This document shows, piece after piece, positions 19,446 through 29,198 of a DNA stretch of 64,000 nucleotides. Position 1 is the stretch's first letter, and each line of letters begins with the position of its first letter. The position numbers and the translations under genes were made by a program. The notes below the pieces were generated by a model. That model saw only the letters and a program-made list of their open reading frames with translations, was not told the origin of the DNA and ran no database searches. Origin of the DNA: Alicyclobacillus hesperidum (GTDB lineage: Bacteria > Bacillota > Bacilli > Alicyclobacillales > Alicyclobacillaceae); contig NZ_FNOJ01000004.1 of the NCBI RefSeq assembly GCF_900107035.1, positions 62,001 through 126,000 on the forward strand, given 5' to 3'.

Positions 19446-22104
19446 GTACGCAAAGAAAATGAACATGTCAAGCAAAGAGATATTGACCATTTTGGGACGG
19501 CTTGATGTGCCGGTGGCCAATCATATGAGCGTCATGGATGACGACATGATCCGCAAGGTTGAAAGCTTTTTTGCCGATGTGAAAAAGCGCGCGGCAGAGC
19601 GTCGGGCACAGGAAGCTGAAAAGGAGATGCGTGAGCGGCAACACAAGCGCCGCGAAGAGCAACCAGAAGCGGAGGTCGCAAAGGCGGAAGTGCGGCCGGA
19701 GCGCACCGCTGACGCAAATCGTACGCCTGGCAGCCGCCGGGATGGCGATGGAGCGGGTCGCGAGGATGCGAGAAACCGAGGGCGGCGCGACGACCGCCGC
19801 GAGGACAGCCGAGCCGAGCAGCGCAGTGACAATCGAAACGGGCAGCGGGACGAGCGCGCTGGGTTTCGCAACGACAATCGCGACAATCGAAATCGGCAGC
19901 AGGGCGGCAACTTTGGTCATCGCGGTCCTCGCCAAGCCGATGGGACAAGTGGGAATCGGCCGGGTATGAACGGTCAAAACAGTCGCGATGGCCGTAACTA
20001 CGGGAGTCGCGATGGCAATCGCGACGGCGGGCGTTTTGGTCAGAGCCAGGGTCAAGGTGGATTCGGCAATCGTGGTGGTCGCGATAACGGACGCTTCGGC
20101 GGCGGACAAGGGCGCCCGGCGGGCGGTCAGGGCGGACGTTTCGGTGGTCAAGGCGGCGGACGACCTGGAGGAGGACGCCCAGCGGCAGCTGCGATTGCTC
20201 CCGCGCAAACGAAGCCGACCGCGCCCGGTAGTTTGCGTAAGGACAAGGATAAGAAGGATCGCCAGGGATTCGCGCGGCACGAGGAATTTAATGAGACAAA
20301 ACTGCAACGCTCCAAGCGCCGTGCTAACGGCAAGGGGCAGGCCAAGCCATTGCCAACAGAAGTGACCGTCGAAGGAGCGATGAGCGTCGGCGACTTTGCG
20401 AAGCTGTTGCAGCGCGAGCCGGCTGAACTCATTAAAAGGCTACTTCTCCTCGGTGTCATGGCAACCATCAACCAGGAAATCGATACGGACACTATGGAGC
20501 TCATTGCCTCCGACTTTGGTGTTACGCTCCACGTTGTCGAACCCGTCGACGAAGAGGCATTGGACATGCTGGTGGAAGAGGATGATCCGGCGTCGCTCGT
20601 GCCTCGGCCACCCGTGGTGACCATCATGGGGCACGTCGATCACGGCAAAACGACCTTGCTGGACGCAATTCGTGAAAGCAAGGTCACAGCCACGGAGTCC
20701 GGCGGCATCACGCAGCATATTGGGGCTTATCAGGTCGAGATTGCAGACCGTCAAATCACGTTCTTAGATACGCCAGGGCACGAGGCATTCACAACGATGC
20801 GCGCGCGGGGGGCACAGGTGACCGATATCACCATTCTCGTCGTGGCTGCAGACGATGGTGTCATGCCGCAGACTGTCGAGGCCATCAACCACGCAAAGGC
20901 GGCCAACGTGCCGATTGTGGTTGCGGTGAACAAGATCGATAAGCCGGATGCAAATCCGGATCGCGTGAAACAGGAGTTGACGCAGTACGGCCTGGTACCG
21001 GAAGAATGGGGCGGAGATACCATCTTTGCACCTATCTCCGCGCTGAAGCGACAAGGTTTAGAAGAACTTCTTGAGATGGTTCTGCTCGTCGCGGACGTAC
21101 AAGAGCTTAAGGCGAATCCGGAAGGGCGGCCGCGAGGCACGGTTATCGAAGCAAAGCTCGATCGCGGTCGCGGCCCGGTGGCAACAGTGCTCGTACAAAA
21201 CGGAACGCTCAAGGTCGGAGACATTGTCGTGGCTGGTACGACGTACGGGCGCGTGCGTGCCATGGTCAACGATACCGGTCGGCGCCTGAAGACGGCTGGA
21301 CCGTCGACGCCTGTTGAGATTCAGGGGCTCAATGGCGTTCCGTCAGCCGGGGATCAGTTTGTCGTGTACGACGACGAGCGGGGTGCACGTAACCTCGTGG
21401 AAAAACGCATGAGCCGCGAAAAGCAAGAGCAAATGCAAAACACGGCTCGCGTGACGCTGGACGATTTGTATCGCCAGATTCAAGAGGGCAATGTCGCCGA
21501 ATTGAACGTGATCGTCAAGGCCGATGTTCAGGGTTCGGTCGAAGCCTTGGTTCAGTCCATTGAAAAAATTGACGTTTCCGGCGTGCGTGTGCGTGTGATT
21601 CACAAGGGCGCAGGTGGCATTACGGAGTCCGACGTCGCTCTGGCGTCCGCGTCAAACGCCATTATTATCGGTTTCCACGTGCGGCCGGACGCGAATACCA
21701 AGCGAATCGCAGAGCAGGAAAAAGTTGATATTCGACTCTATCGCGTGATTTACGATGTCATGTCCGAATTGGAGTCGGCCATGAAGGGCATGTTGGCGCC
21801 TGAGTACAGGGAAGTCGTGCTTGGTCACGCGGAGGTTCGCGAGACGTTTAATATCTCTAAGGTCGGCACGGTTGCCGGTTGCTATGTGACCGATGGTAAA
21901 ATGACGCGCGATGCAGAGGCGCGTTTGGTACGCGACGGAATTGTCGTGTATGAGGGCAAACTGGATTCGTTGAAACGATTCAAAGACGATGTGCGCGAGG
22001 TCGCCACAGGCTTCGAATGCGGCATTACGTTGGAGAAGTTCAACGATATCAAGGTTGGCGACGTGATCGAGGCATTTACGATGGAGGCTGTCAAGCGTGC
22101 CTGA
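19423..22104 (+). CDS. infB: Translation initiation factor IF-2 with long disordered N-terminal region
   Basis: 893 residues, versus about 716 in B. subtilis. IF-2 brings initiator tRNA to the 30S subunit and hydrolyses GTP on subunit joining. The N-terminal IF2-N domain is followed by a roughly 220-residue low-complexity stretch rich in Arg, Asp, Asn, Gln and Gly (about 19600-20220), a second IF2-N domain, and the G domain (Gly-His-Val-Asp-His-Gly-Lys-Thr, Asp-Thr-Pro-Gly-His-Glu, Asn-Lys-Ile-Asp), then domains II to IV. The TTG at 19423 has GGAGGTGG six bases upstream. Confidence 0.98.
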   Translation: MTKIRVYEYAKKMNMSSKEILTILGRLDVPVANHMSVMDDDMIRKVESFFADVKKRAAERRAQEAEKEMRERQHKRREEQPEAEVAKAEVRPERTADANRTPGSRRDGDGAGREDARNRGRRDDRREDSRAEQRSDNRNGQRDERAGFRNDNRDNRNRQQGGNFGHRGPRQADGTSGNRPGMNGQNSRDGRNYGSRDGNRDGGRFGQSQGQGGFGNRGGRDNGRFGGGQGRPAGGQGGRFGGQGGGRPGGGRPAAAAIAPAQTKPTAPGSLRKDKDKKDRQGFARHEEFNETKLQRSKRRANGKGQAKPLPTEVTVEGAMSVGDFAKLLQREPAELIKRLLLLGVMATINQEIDTDTMELIASDFGVTLHVVEPVDEEALDMLVEEDDPASLVPRPPVVTIMGHVDHGKTTLLDAIRESKVTATESGGITQHIGAYQVEIADRQITFLDTPGHEAFTTMRARGAQVTDITILVVAADDGVMPQTVEAINHAKAANVPIVVAVNKIDKPDANPDRVKQELTQYGLVPEEWGGDTIFAPISALKRQGLEELLEMVLLVADVQELKANPEGRPRGTVIEAKLDRGRGPVATVLVQNGTLKVGDIVVAGTTYGRVRAMVNDTGRRLKTAGPSTPVEIQGLNGVPSAGDQFVVYDDERGARNLVEKRMSREKQEQMQNTARVTLDDLYRQIQEGNVAELNVIVKADVQGSVEALVQSIEKIDVSGVRVRVIHKGAGGITESDVALASASNAIIIGFHVRPDANTKRIAEQEKVDIRLYRVIYDVMSELESAMKGMLAPEYREVVLGHAEVRETFNISKVGTVAGCYVTDGKMTRDAEARLVRDGIVVYEGKLDSLKRFKDDVREVATGFECGITLEKFNDIKVGDVIEAFTMEAVKRA

Positions 22105-22150
22105 CCATTGACCCTCGGGCGCGAGCGCTGCCGGTGGAGGTGTATCCCGC

Positions 22151-22519
22151 GTGTCTCGAATTCGGGTACAAAAAGTCGCGGAACAGATGAAAAAGGAATT
22201 GGCCGAAATCGTGCGAACGAGCGTCAAGGATCCGCGTGTCGGGTTTGCGACCATTACGCACGTCGAGGTGTCCGGCGATTTGCAACACGCAAAGGTGCTT
22301 GTCAGCGTTCTTGGTTCTCAGGAAGAAAAGGATGGCACGCTCGCTGCCCTTACGAAGGCCGCCGGCTTTATTCGCGGCGAGATCGCGCGGAGGCTCCATA
22401 TGCGTGTTGCACCAGAGCTTCTGTTCCGACTGGATGAGTCTGGGGAATATAGTGATCGGATTGAACGGGTTCTGAAGACGATTCATGACGGCGAGGATGG
22501 CGGATCGGCAGGCGAGTAA
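22151..22519 (+). CDS. rbfA: Ribosome-binding factor A
   Basis: 122 residues, single KH-like fold. RbfA helps 16S 5'-end maturation and cold growth. Typical elements are Arg-Val-Gly-Phe-Ala-Thr-Ile-Thr-His-Val-Glu-Val-Ser-Gly-Asp-Leu and Arg-Arg-Leu-His-Met-Arg-x-x-Pro-Glu-Leu-x-Phe-x-x-Asp-Glu-Ser. GTG start about eleven bases after GGAGG. The ylxP gene found before rbfA in Bacillus is missing. Confidence 0.96.
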   Translation: MSRIRVQKVAEQMKKELAEIVRTSVKDPRVGFATITHVEVSGDLQHAKVLVSVLGSQEEKDGTLAALTKAAGFIRGEIARRLHMRVAPELLFRLDESGEYSDRIERVLKTIHDGEDGGSAGE

Positions 22520-22544
22520 CGATTGCATGTGGGGAGGACGAGGC

Positions 22545-23546
22545 ATGGAGCAGTGGCAACCTGTACCTCGACAGAAGGTGGCCGTGTTGGAGGTCGCCAA
22601 GGCTATAGCCGCGGACGATGACTGGCTCATTGTCACGCACGAACGGCCAGATGGCGATGCGCTGGGAAGCGCCTTAGCCATGGCGCACATTCTACAGGCC
22701 TTGGGTAAGCGTTGGACGTTTGTCGTGGGAGAGGTTGTCCCTGCGCGTTTTCGTTTTCTGCCGATGTTTGATCAGATTCGTCAGCTTGCCGAACCACCTG
22801 TTCGACCATTCCGTCGCGTGATCGCCGTCGACTGTGCGGACGAATTGCGCTTTGCTTCCGTTGCATCCGCGATCGCGCCGGACGCGTGTATTCTGAACAT
22901 CGACCACCACCAGACCAATCCTCATTACGGTGCGGTCGCGTGTGTCGACGCGGAGGCCGCTGCCACTTGCGAAGTGATTTTTCACATTGCGCACGCGCTC
23001 GGCGTACCGCTTGTGATCGATCTCGCCAAGTGTCTGTACACGGGGATTCTCACGGACACAGGTGGTTTTAGTTACCCGAACACAACGCAAGAAGTCCACG
23101 AAATTGCCGCTGAGTTGCTGGCCAGTGGAGTCCGTCCCTACGATATTGCGGAACCTGCGTTGGAGGCGCGAACGTTGGAGCAAATGCGGTTGTTGCAGAC
23201 CGCTTTGCGCGACATGGTCATCGCGGATGATGGCCGCTACGCCTTTATCATGGTAAGTCAGCAGATGCTCGCCGAGGCGCGCGCCAATGAAGACGATGTC
23301 GAAGGGTTGGTCGGATTTGCGCGATCGGTCGAGACGGTCGAGGTTGGCGTGTTGTTACGCGAGCGGCCCGACGGCATGATCAAGGCCAGCCTGCGTTCCA
23401 AGCGCCTTGTCGACGTTGCGCAAATTGCGCAGCAGTTTGGCGGCGGCGGCCACGCCCGGGCGGCTGGATGCAATCTACCAGGGCCACTGGCCGAGGCGAA
23501 AGCGAATGTCGAGCGGGCCGTGCAGTTGGCGTTGAAGGAAGTGTGA
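22545..23546 (+). CDS. nrnA: DHH-family bifunctional nanoRNase/pAp phosphatase NrnA
   Basis: 333 residues. Family members degrade 2-5-mer RNA and dephosphorylate 3'-phosphoadenosine 5'-phosphate. The DHH metal motifs are visible (His-Glu-Arg-Pro-Asp-Gly-Asp-Ala; Asp-Cys-Ala-Asp; Ile-Asp-His-His; Thr-Asp-Thr-Gly-Gly-Phe) with a C-terminal DHHA1 Gly-Gly-Gly-Gly-His-Ala-Arg-Ala-Ala-Gly. ATG at 22545 after GGGGAGG (22531-22537). The place between rbfA and truB is common in many Bacillota. Confidence 0.93.
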   Translation: MEQWQPVPRQKVAVLEVAKAIAADDDWLIVTHERPDGDALGSALAMAHILQALGKRWTFVVGEVVPARFRFLPMFDQIRQLAEPPVRPFRRVIAVDCADELRFASVASAIAPDACILNIDHHQTNPHYGAVACVDAEAAATCEVIFHIAHALGVPLVIDLAKCLYTGILTDTGGFSYPNTTQEVHEIAAELLASGVRPYDIAEPALEARTLEQMRLLQTALRDMVIADDGRYAFIMVSQQMLAEARANEDDVEGLVGFARSVETVEVGVLLRERPDGMIKASLRSKRLVDVAQIAQQFGGGGHARAAGCNLPGPLAEAKANVERAVQLALKEV

Positions 23547-23548
23547 GT

Positions 23549-24463
23549 ATGAGCGATACAGCAAATGGCGTGTTGCTCGTCGACAAACCTGTCGGGCCGA
23601 CTTCACACGACGTGGTCGCCAAGGTGCGGCGCAAGCTCGGCACACGCAAGGTCGGTCATGCCGGCACGCTCGATCCCGGTGCAAGTGGGTTGCTTATGAT
23701 CTGTGTAGGCAATGCCACAAGACTCTTGGAGTATTTCACAAGCGCCGATAAGTCGTACACGGGGACGGTTGTATTTGGCATTGGTACGGACACGGACGAT
23801 GCCGCAGGAAGTGTGACACGGCAAGCTTCCGCGGCCCATTTGACGTTTGCCGATCTCCGCAAGGCGGCAGAGGCGTTCCTCGGCGTAACCATGCAGACCG
23901 TACCGGCGTATTCTGCTGTTCACATCGACGGTGTGCGTGCTTACGAACTGGCACGGAAAGGTGAGACGGTGGCGTTGCCGGAGCGCAAAATTCACGTTTC
24001 GCATTTCGAACTGGCCGACTTTCGCGCCGAAGGTGAATGTTGTTCGGCTTCTTTTTCCGTCACGTGTTCCAAAGGCACCTATGTGCGAGCACTTTGCCGC
24101 GATCTCGGTGAGCGGTTGGGCGTTCCTGCGCACATGGCTACTTTGCGGCGCACGGCGGTCGGGTCGGCACGTCTTGCTGACGCGGTTGCACTTGAGGCGT
24201 GGCTCGCATGTGAAAATCCCGAGGCATTTTTGCGTGATCCGTTGCTTTATCTCGACGGGTACCCGATTTGGCACCCATCAGCGGGCGTTTTATCGCGATT
24301 GGCCAATGGGCAGACCGTGCGCTGTATGGACGAGCTGTCCGGGGCTGAGGCGGGTCAGATTGTGCTGATTGTGCATGCGGGTGCCATTGCCGCCGTAGGC
24401 GAGGTGCAGTCTTTAGAGCCGACGCTGATTCGCCCGAAGAAGGTGTTTTGGAAGAAGGGATAA
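23549..24463 (+). CDS. truB: tRNA pseudouridine(55) synthase
   Basis: 304 residues. It forms pseudouridine 55 in the T loop of tRNAs. Catalytic Asp42 is in Gly-His-Ala-Gly-Thr-Leu-Asp-Pro-Gly-Ala-Ser-Gly; Gln-Thr-Val-Pro-Ala-Tyr-Ser-Ala and Cys-Ser-Lys-Gly-Thr-Tyr-Val-Arg follow, then a short PUA-like C-terminus. The ATG at 23549 lies two bases after the nrnA stop; AAGGAAGTG upstream acts as ribosome-binding site. The neighbour ribF starts after a single base. Confidence 0.96.
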   Translation: MSDTANGVLLVDKPVGPTSHDVVAKVRRKLGTRKVGHAGTLDPGASGLLMICVGNATRLLEYFTSADKSYTGTVVFGIGTDTDDAAGSVTRQASAAHLTFADLRKAAEAFLGVTMQTVPAYSAVHIDGVRAYELARKGETVALPERKIHVSHFELADFRAEGECCSASFSVTCSKGTYVRALCRDLGERLGVPAHMATLRRTAVGSARLADAVALEAWLACENPEAFLRDPLLYLDGYPIWHPSAGVLSRLANGQTVRCMDELSGAEAGQIVLIVHAGAIAAVGEVQSLEPTLIRPKKVFWKKG

Positions 24464-24464
24464 C

Positions 24465-25427
24465 ATGCTGTTTCACGAGATCCACGGGATGCCCCCTGCC
24501 AGTGAGGTCCCACAGGTACTTGCCATCGGCAAATTTGATGGTGTACATATTGGGCATCAGGCTATCCTCGACGCTGCGCGTAGAGCGGCGGGGATGGGCG
24601 AAAGGCTTGCTGTGCTCAGTTTTGAGCCACATCCAACCTACGCGCTGACACGAAATCCGGAGTATCTGCGAACACTCACGCCGCGTGCAGAAAAAGTGCG
24701 CTTGCTTGCGGAGTTGGGCGTGGGCGCTTATTACGTGGCGCAGTTTAATCGAGCATTTCAATCTTTGACGCCCGACGCATTTGTCCATACGTATTTACCG
24801 GCTCTTGGGGTTCGACATGTCGTGGTGGGTGACGATTTTCGCTTTGGGCAGGGGGGGAGTGGCAAGACCGATGTGTTGCGAAAACTCGCCCAGTCCTTGG
24901 ATATCGGCGTCACTGTTGTCCCCCCTGTCGTCGAGAGCGGGCACAAGGTCGGTAGTTCACAGATACGCTCGCATTTGGCTGCCGGTCGCGTTGAGGCAGC
25001 GGAGGCATTGCTTGGCCGGCCATATGCTTTGACCGGAACTGTAGTGCATGGGGACAAGCGAGGACGGCTTATTGGCTTTCCTACTGCAAATCTTGGCGGA
25101 ATAGACGAGTACGTGATGCCTGCATCAGGAGTGTACGCTGTGTCTGTGGCGTTGCTTGATGAGGGTGCGTCGTCGGAGTCGATGTGGTTCGGCGTCCTGA
25201 ATGCGGGGATGCGTCCCACAGTTGAGGGGACGACCTTTCGGCTGGAAGTTCATCTGTTAGGGTTTAGCGGCGATTTATACGGGAGACAATGTCGAGTATC
25301 GTTCTTGCGCCGAATCCGCGATGAACGGAAATTTGCTGGGTTGGACGAGTTGAAGGCACAAATTGCACGCGACTGCGATGTGACGCGCCAGTTGTTAGGG
25401 TTGTCTCAGACACATGTAGGCGAGTAG
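24465..25427 (+). CDS. ribF: Bifunctional riboflavin kinase/FMN adenylyltransferase
   Basis: 320 residues. It turns riboflavin into FMN and FAD. The N-terminal adenylyltransferase has Gly-Lys-Phe-Asp-Gly-Val-His-x-Gly-His and Gly-Asp-Asp-Phe-Arg-Phe-Gly. The C-terminal kinase domain has Gly-Asp-Lys-Arg-Gly-Arg-x-Ile-Gly-Phe-Pro-Thr-Ala-Asn and Gly-Met-Arg-Pro-Thr. No FMN riboswitch precedes it. It is the last gene of the nusA-infB operon before rpsO has its own promoter. Confidence 0.96.
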   Translation: MLFHEIHGMPPASEVPQVLAIGKFDGVHIGHQAILDAARRAAGMGERLAVLSFEPHPTYALTRNPEYLRTLTPRAEKVRLLAELGVGAYYVAQFNRAFQSLTPDAFVHTYLPALGVRHVVVGDDFRFGQGGSGKTDVLRKLAQSLDIGVTVVPPVVESGHKVGSSQIRSHLAAGRVEAAEALLGRPYALTGTVVHGDKRGRLIGFPTANLGGIDEYVMPASGVYAVSVALLDEGASSESMWFGVLNAGMRPTVEGTTFRLEVHLLGFSGDLYGRQCRVSFLRRIRDERKFAGLDELKAQIARDCDVTRQLLGLSQTHVGE

Positions 25428-25488
25428 CGGGAGAGAGATGAAGCTTTTGTCCGGGCTCAACTGTAGTCGATAGTTTGATTTTGTGCTA

Positions 25489-25497
25489 TGCTATGAT
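25489..25497 (+). promoter_or_regulatory. Extended -10 promoter candidate for rpsO
   Basis: TG at 25489-25490 then TATGAT at 25492-25497. No good -35 is visible at the right distance, so it is supported by the extended -10 alone. Confidence 0.45.
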
Positions 25498-25592
25498 TTG
25501 TGTGTCATACACGATGAACTGCATCGCGGATCAGGAGGATACCTCCGACCTGTTCTTCGTTGCAGGGATGAAAGGAATAGGAGGACAACATC
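25498..25592 (+). promoter_or_regulatory. rpsO leader RNA, probable S15 autoregulatory structure
   Basis: The leader pairs CTGCA (25519-25523) with TGCAG (25561-25565) and encloses a GGAGG/CCTCC hairpin (25534-25538 with 25542-25546). This gives a small branched structure ending near the rpsO ribosome-binding site. S15-binding rpsO leaders are known in Bacillota; that this one works so is inferred. Confidence 0.45.
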
Positions 25593-25859
25593 ATGTTGGA
25601 CGCAGAAGCAAAAAAGCAGATTGTTGAAAAGTACAAGGTTCATGAAACGGATACCGGATCTCCGGAAGTCCAGATTGCGATTCTCACAGAACGCATCAAT
25701 TATCTTACGGAGCATTTCCGCACACACAAGAAGGATCATCATTCGCGCCGTGGGCTTTACAAGATGATTGGTCGGCGTCGCAACCTGTTGAATTATCTTC
25801 GTAAAAAGGACATCAACCGGTATCGCGAACTGATTCAGTCGCTTGGACTGCGCAGGTAA
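25593..25859 (+). CDS. rpsO: 30S ribosomal protein S15
   Basis: 88 residues, exact family length. S15 binds 16S rRNA early in assembly. The [10 protein letters not shown] and His-x-x-Asp-His-His-Ser-Arg-Arg-Gly-Leu motifs, both rRNA contacts, are intact. ATG start with AGGAGG about eight bases upstream. It is bounded by its own leader and a terminator, the usual rpsO-pnp arrangement. Confidence 0.98.
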   Translation: MLDAEAKKQIVEKYKVHETDTGSPEVQIAILTERINYLTEHFRTHKKDHHSRRGLYKMIGRRRNLLNYLRKKDINRYRELIQSLGLRR

Positions 25860-25865
25860 GGGAGA

Positions 25866-25889
25866 GGCGGGCTTAGGCCCGCTTCTTTT
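25866..25889 (+). terminator. Terminator after rpsO
   Basis: GCGGGC (25867-25872), a four-base loop and GCCCGC (25877-25882), followed by TTCTTTT. A second weaker hairpin (25893-25898 with 25907-25912) lies in the pnp leader. Confidence 0.75.
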
Positions 25890-25972
25890 GCATGGGAACT
25901 GAAGTTTTCCCACGAAAGGTGCTCATACATAACAGATTGAATAACCTCGGCGGTATAGGAGGTAGGTGAACC

Positions 25973-28087
25973 ATGGTGGTTCGTCATGAATTTGAAGTGG
26001 GTGGCCGCCGCTTTATCTTGGAAACCGGTAAGCTGGCCAAGCAGGCGACGGCTGCCGTGAATGTGCAATACGGCGAGACGGTGGTTCTGGCGACGGTGAC
26101 GGCATCGAAAGAGCCCAAAGACCTCGACTTTTTCCCACTCACAGTCAATTACGAAGAACGGCTTTATGCAGTTGGCAAAATTCCCGGCGGGTTTATCAAA
26201 CGTGAGGGGCGTCCGAGTGAAAAAGCCATTTTGGCCTCGCGCTTGATCGACCGTCCCATTCGTCCATTATTTCCCGATGGTTTTCGCAACGATGTTCAAG
26301 TTGTCGATATCGTGATGTCGGTCGATCAGGATTGTGCACCGGAAATTGCGGCGATGATTGGTACGTCCGCCTCATTGACCATTTCTGACATTCCGTTTAA
26401 CGGCCCGATTGGCGGCGTGATCGTCGGATTGGTGGATGGCGAGTTCGTCATCAATCCGACTGTAGCGCAGGCGGAAAAGAGTGATTTACACCTTGTGCTC
26501 GCTGGTACAAAGGATGCCATTGTCATGGTGGAAGCCGGGGCGAACGAGGTGCCTGAGGACACGGTACTCGAGGCTGTCTTATTTGGTCACAAGGTCATTG
26601 GCCAGATTTGCGATGAAATCCTCGCGTTTGCTGAGAAGGTGGGAGTCGTTAAGCGCGAGGTGCAACTCCATCAGGTGGATCCGGACCTGAACCAGGCTGT
26701 GCGTCAATATGCGACTGAACGTGTCAACATCGCAGTGCGTAATCCGGACAAGCTCGCGCGTGAAGAAGCGCTGTCGAACTTGAACGAGGAGGTGCAAGCG
26801 CACTTTGCCGAAGCGTTTCCGGAGCGAGAGGCCGAGATCGCCGAGATTATGCACGATATTCTCAAAGAGGAAGTGCGGCGGGCGATTTTACAGGAAGGTA
26901 TTCGGCCTGACGGGCGCAAGTTAGATGAAATTCGGCCGATTAGTTGCGAAGTCGGACTGTTGCCGCGTACGCACGGATCAGCCCTGTTCACTCGTGGGCA
27001 GACACAGGCGTTGTCGGTCTGTACGCTCGGCGCTATGGGTGACGAGCAGATGCTCGACGGCCTTGAGGTGGAGAAGTCGAATCGCTATATGCACCATTAC
27101 AACTTTCCGCCGTTCAGTGTCGGTGAGGCCAAACCGCTGCGTGCACCAAGCCGTCGCGACATCGGTCACGGCGCACTTGGAGAAAGGGCGCTTGATCCGG
27201 TCATTCCTTCGCCAGAAGAGTTTCCGTATGCGATCCGCGTGGTCTCGGAAATTCTGGAGTCGAATGGCTCGACCTCTCAAGCCAGCATCTGCGGCAGCAC
27301 CATGGCCTTAATGGACGCCGGGGTCCCCATCAAGGCGCCCGTCGCCGGCATCGCCATGGGTCTTGTCAAAGAGGGCGACCAAGTGGCGATTTTAACCGAT
27401 ATTCAGGGAATTGAAGACCATTTGGGCGACATGGACTTTAAGGTGGCGGGAACGGCCAAGGGTGTGACAGCTCTGCAGATGGACATCAAGATCAGTGGCA
27501 TTGACCGCCATATTCTTGAGCGTGCGCTACAGCAAGCTCATGATGGGCGTATGTTCATCCTGGGCAAGATGATGCAGGCGATCGCGCAGCCGCGTTCCGA
27601 TCTTTCCAAGTTTGCACCGCGCGTCATTACGGTTCGTATCAATCCAGACAAGATACGTGACGTCATTGGCCCAGGCGGACGCGTGATCAACAAGATTATC
27701 GAGGAGACCGGCGTCAAAATTGACATCGAGCAGGACGGGCGCGTATTCATCCACAGCATGGATGGCGGGCAGGCTGACAAGGCGCGCGATATGATTCAAA
27801 ACATTGTGCGTGAGGTCGAAGTCGGCGCGACGTATGTCGGCAAAGTGACGCGCGTTGAAAAATACGGTGCATTCGTCGAGATACTTCCTGGCAAAGAGGG
27901 ACTTGTTCATATCTCGCAACTCGACATCAATCGTGTGGCGAAAGTCGAAGACGTTTGCCAGGTGGGCGATCCGATCACGGTGAAGGTCACCGAGATCGAC
28001 AATCAGGGACGTATCAATCTTTCGCGCAAAGAGGTCTTGAAAGCTCAACAAGGTGGCCTGGTGGCAAGTCCGTCAGAGCGAACTTGA
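25973..28087 (+). CDS. pnp: Polyribonucleotide nucleotidyltransferase (PNPase)
   Basis: 704 residues. A phosphorolytic 3'-5' exoribonuclease. Two RNase PH domains are separated by a helical segment; the second has the Thr-Arg-Gly-Gln-Thr-Gln-Ala-Leu motif and Lys-x-x-Gly-Thr-x-x-Gly-Val-Thr-Ala-Leu-Gln-Met-Asp-Ile-Lys. A KH domain (Ile-Arg-Asp-Val-Ile-Gly-Pro-Gly-Gly, about 560) and an S1 domain (about 620-695) follow. ATG start after a clear AGGAGG. Confidence 0.98.
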   Translation: MVVRHEFEVGGRRFILETGKLAKQATAAVNVQYGETVVLATVTASKEPKDLDFFPLTVNYEERLYAVGKIPGGFIKREGRPSEKAILASRLIDRPIRPLFPDGFRNDVQVVDIVMSVDQDCAPEIAAMIGTSASLTISDIPFNGPIGGVIVGLVDGEFVINPTVAQAEKSDLHLVLAGTKDAIVMVEAGANEVPEDTVLEAVLFGHKVIGQICDEILAFAEKVGVVKREVQLHQVDPDLNQAVRQYATERVNIAVRNPDKLAREEALSNLNEEVQAHFAEAFPEREAEIAEIMHDILKEEVRRAILQEGIRPDGRKLDEIRPISCEVGLLPRTHGSALFTRGQTQALSVCTLGAMGDEQMLDGLEVEKSNRYMHHYNFPPFSVGEAKPLRAPSRRDIGHGALGERALDPVIPSPEEFPYAIRVVSEILESNGSTSQASICGSTMALMDAGVPIKAPVAGIAMGLVKEGDQVAILTDIQGIEDHLGDMDFKVAGTAKGVTALQMDIKISGIDRHILERALQQAHDGRMFILGKMMQAIAQPRSDLSKFAPRVITVRINPDKIRDVIGPGGRVINKIIEETGVKIDIEQDGRVFIHSMDGGQADKARDMIQNIVREVEVGATYVGKVTRVEKYGAFVEILPGKEGLVHISQLDINRVAKVEDVCQVGDPITVKVTEIDNQGRINLSRKEVLKAQQGGLVASPSERT

Positions 28088-28155
28088 TGCGCTTTGTGAT
28101 TCTTTCCGCGCAATTTGAGGCACCCTATCCCTGTTATGACAGTGGAGGGGTGTAT

Positions 28156-29145
28156 ATGAAGCGAGTTTTGATTTGGGCGGCGAGTGCCTGTGCCGTGTTG
28201 TTTGGAACCGCTGAGTTCGTCCATGCGACCCATCGGCATGCCGGTGGTCAGGCGGGCCAGACACATGCACAGCGGCAAACGTTGCCAACCAAATCCTTGA
28301 CTGAACAACTGCAGGATGATCATCGTGACATGGGCGTGCCGCCGGTCGATGCCCGCACTGACCGGGTTTGGCACGCCATTCCTGGTTTGTGCGGATGGCG
28401 ACTGGATGTGGCAGAAAGCGAGCGCGCGACGCGCATGGCGACGGATGGTAAACGGCATCTCGTGTGGCGGCTCGTGCCCCCGCGTGTACGGCTTTCCATG
28501 TTGCCGGCGGATCCCATCTATCGTGGTCCGGACACGGAAAAGTCGGTCGCACTCATGGTCAATGTATCTTGGGGCGAGGAATATATACCCGCCATGTTGT
28601 CTGCGTTTAAACGCGCAAACGTCAAGGCGACATTTTTTATTGACGGAAAGTGGGCATCGGCACATCCCGACTTGTTGCGCAAGATAGCGGCAGACGGCCA
28701 TGCCATTGGCTCACATGGCAGCGGCCATCCTGATTTTCGCAAGCTGTCTGCAGCCGCGCTAGCGCGTCAGGTCGACGGAACGAACGATGTGATCGCGCGA
28801 ATGATTGGCAGACGGCCAAGGTTGATCGCGCCGCCGGCGGGATCGTACGATGACCGGCTGGTCAATATGGCTCACGAACGAGGTATGTACACAATTCTCT
28901 GGACCGTAGACACGGTCGATTGGCGGCGTCCACCGGCTCAGATGATCGTCGATCGCGTGAAACGCGGAATGGCTCCGGGCGCTCTCATCCTCATGCATCC
29001 TACGCAGAGCACGGTGGAAGCGCTCCCGCAGATTTTGCACATGCTGTCCGTCGCTGGTTTTCATACAAAGACGGTCGAAGACGTCGTCGACGAGCGCCCG
29101 GCGATGATGCCGCCTTCCATCTTGAGCCCTGTCCCAACGGTTTGA
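28156..29145 (+). CDS. ylxY: Polysaccharide-deacetylase-like sporulation protein, YlxY type
   Basis: 329 residues. A signal-peptide-like N-terminus (about 1-24) is followed by a NodB-homology domain from about residue 130. The zinc motif His-Gly-Ser-Gly-His is present. The usual Thr-Phe-Asp-Asp motif is replaced by a segment reading Val-Asn-Val-Ser-Trp-Gly-Glu-Glu, so the catalytic Asp pair is missing, which is also a feature of YlxY proteins as I recall them. It sits between pnp and the M16 peptidase, exactly as ylxY in B. subtilis. Activity is uncertain. ATG chosen for the GGAGGGG upstream. Confidence 0.85.
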   Translation: MKRVLIWAASACAVLFGTAEFVHATHRHAGGQAGQTHAQRQTLPTKSLTEQLQDDHRDMGVPPVDARTDRVWHAIPGLCGWRLDVAESERATRMATDGKRHLVWRLVPPRVRLSMLPADPIYRGPDTEKSVALMVNVSWGEEYIPAMLSAFKRANVKATFFIDGKWASAHPDLLRKIAADGHAIGSHGSGHPDFRKLSAAALARQVDGTNDVIARMIGRRPRLIAPPAGSYDDRLVNMAHERGMYTILWTVDTVDWRRPPAQMIVDRVKRGMAPGALILMHPTQSTVEALPQILHMLSVAGFHTKTVEDVVDERPAMMPPSILSPVPTV

Positions 29146-29151
29146 TATAGT
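29122..29151 (+). promoter_or_regulatory. Sigma-A promoter for mlpA-dut
   Basis: TTGAGC at 29122-29127, 18 bases, TATAGT at 29146-29151, with TG at 29143-29144 extending the -10. It overlaps the end of ylxY. Confidence 0.5.
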
Positions 29152-29198
29152 GGGGCTACTGTGCATGTAGGTTCGGGTAGGATGAGGAGGCTTTTTCT

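Noticed and set aside
19900-20200. Repeat array or CRISPR-like pattern in infB
   Set aside because: The repetition is codon-level (Gly/Arg/Asp) inside an intact reading frame, without fixed repeats and spacers.
24420-24465. FMN riboswitch before ribF
   Set aside because: ribF starts one base after truB; there is no room for it.
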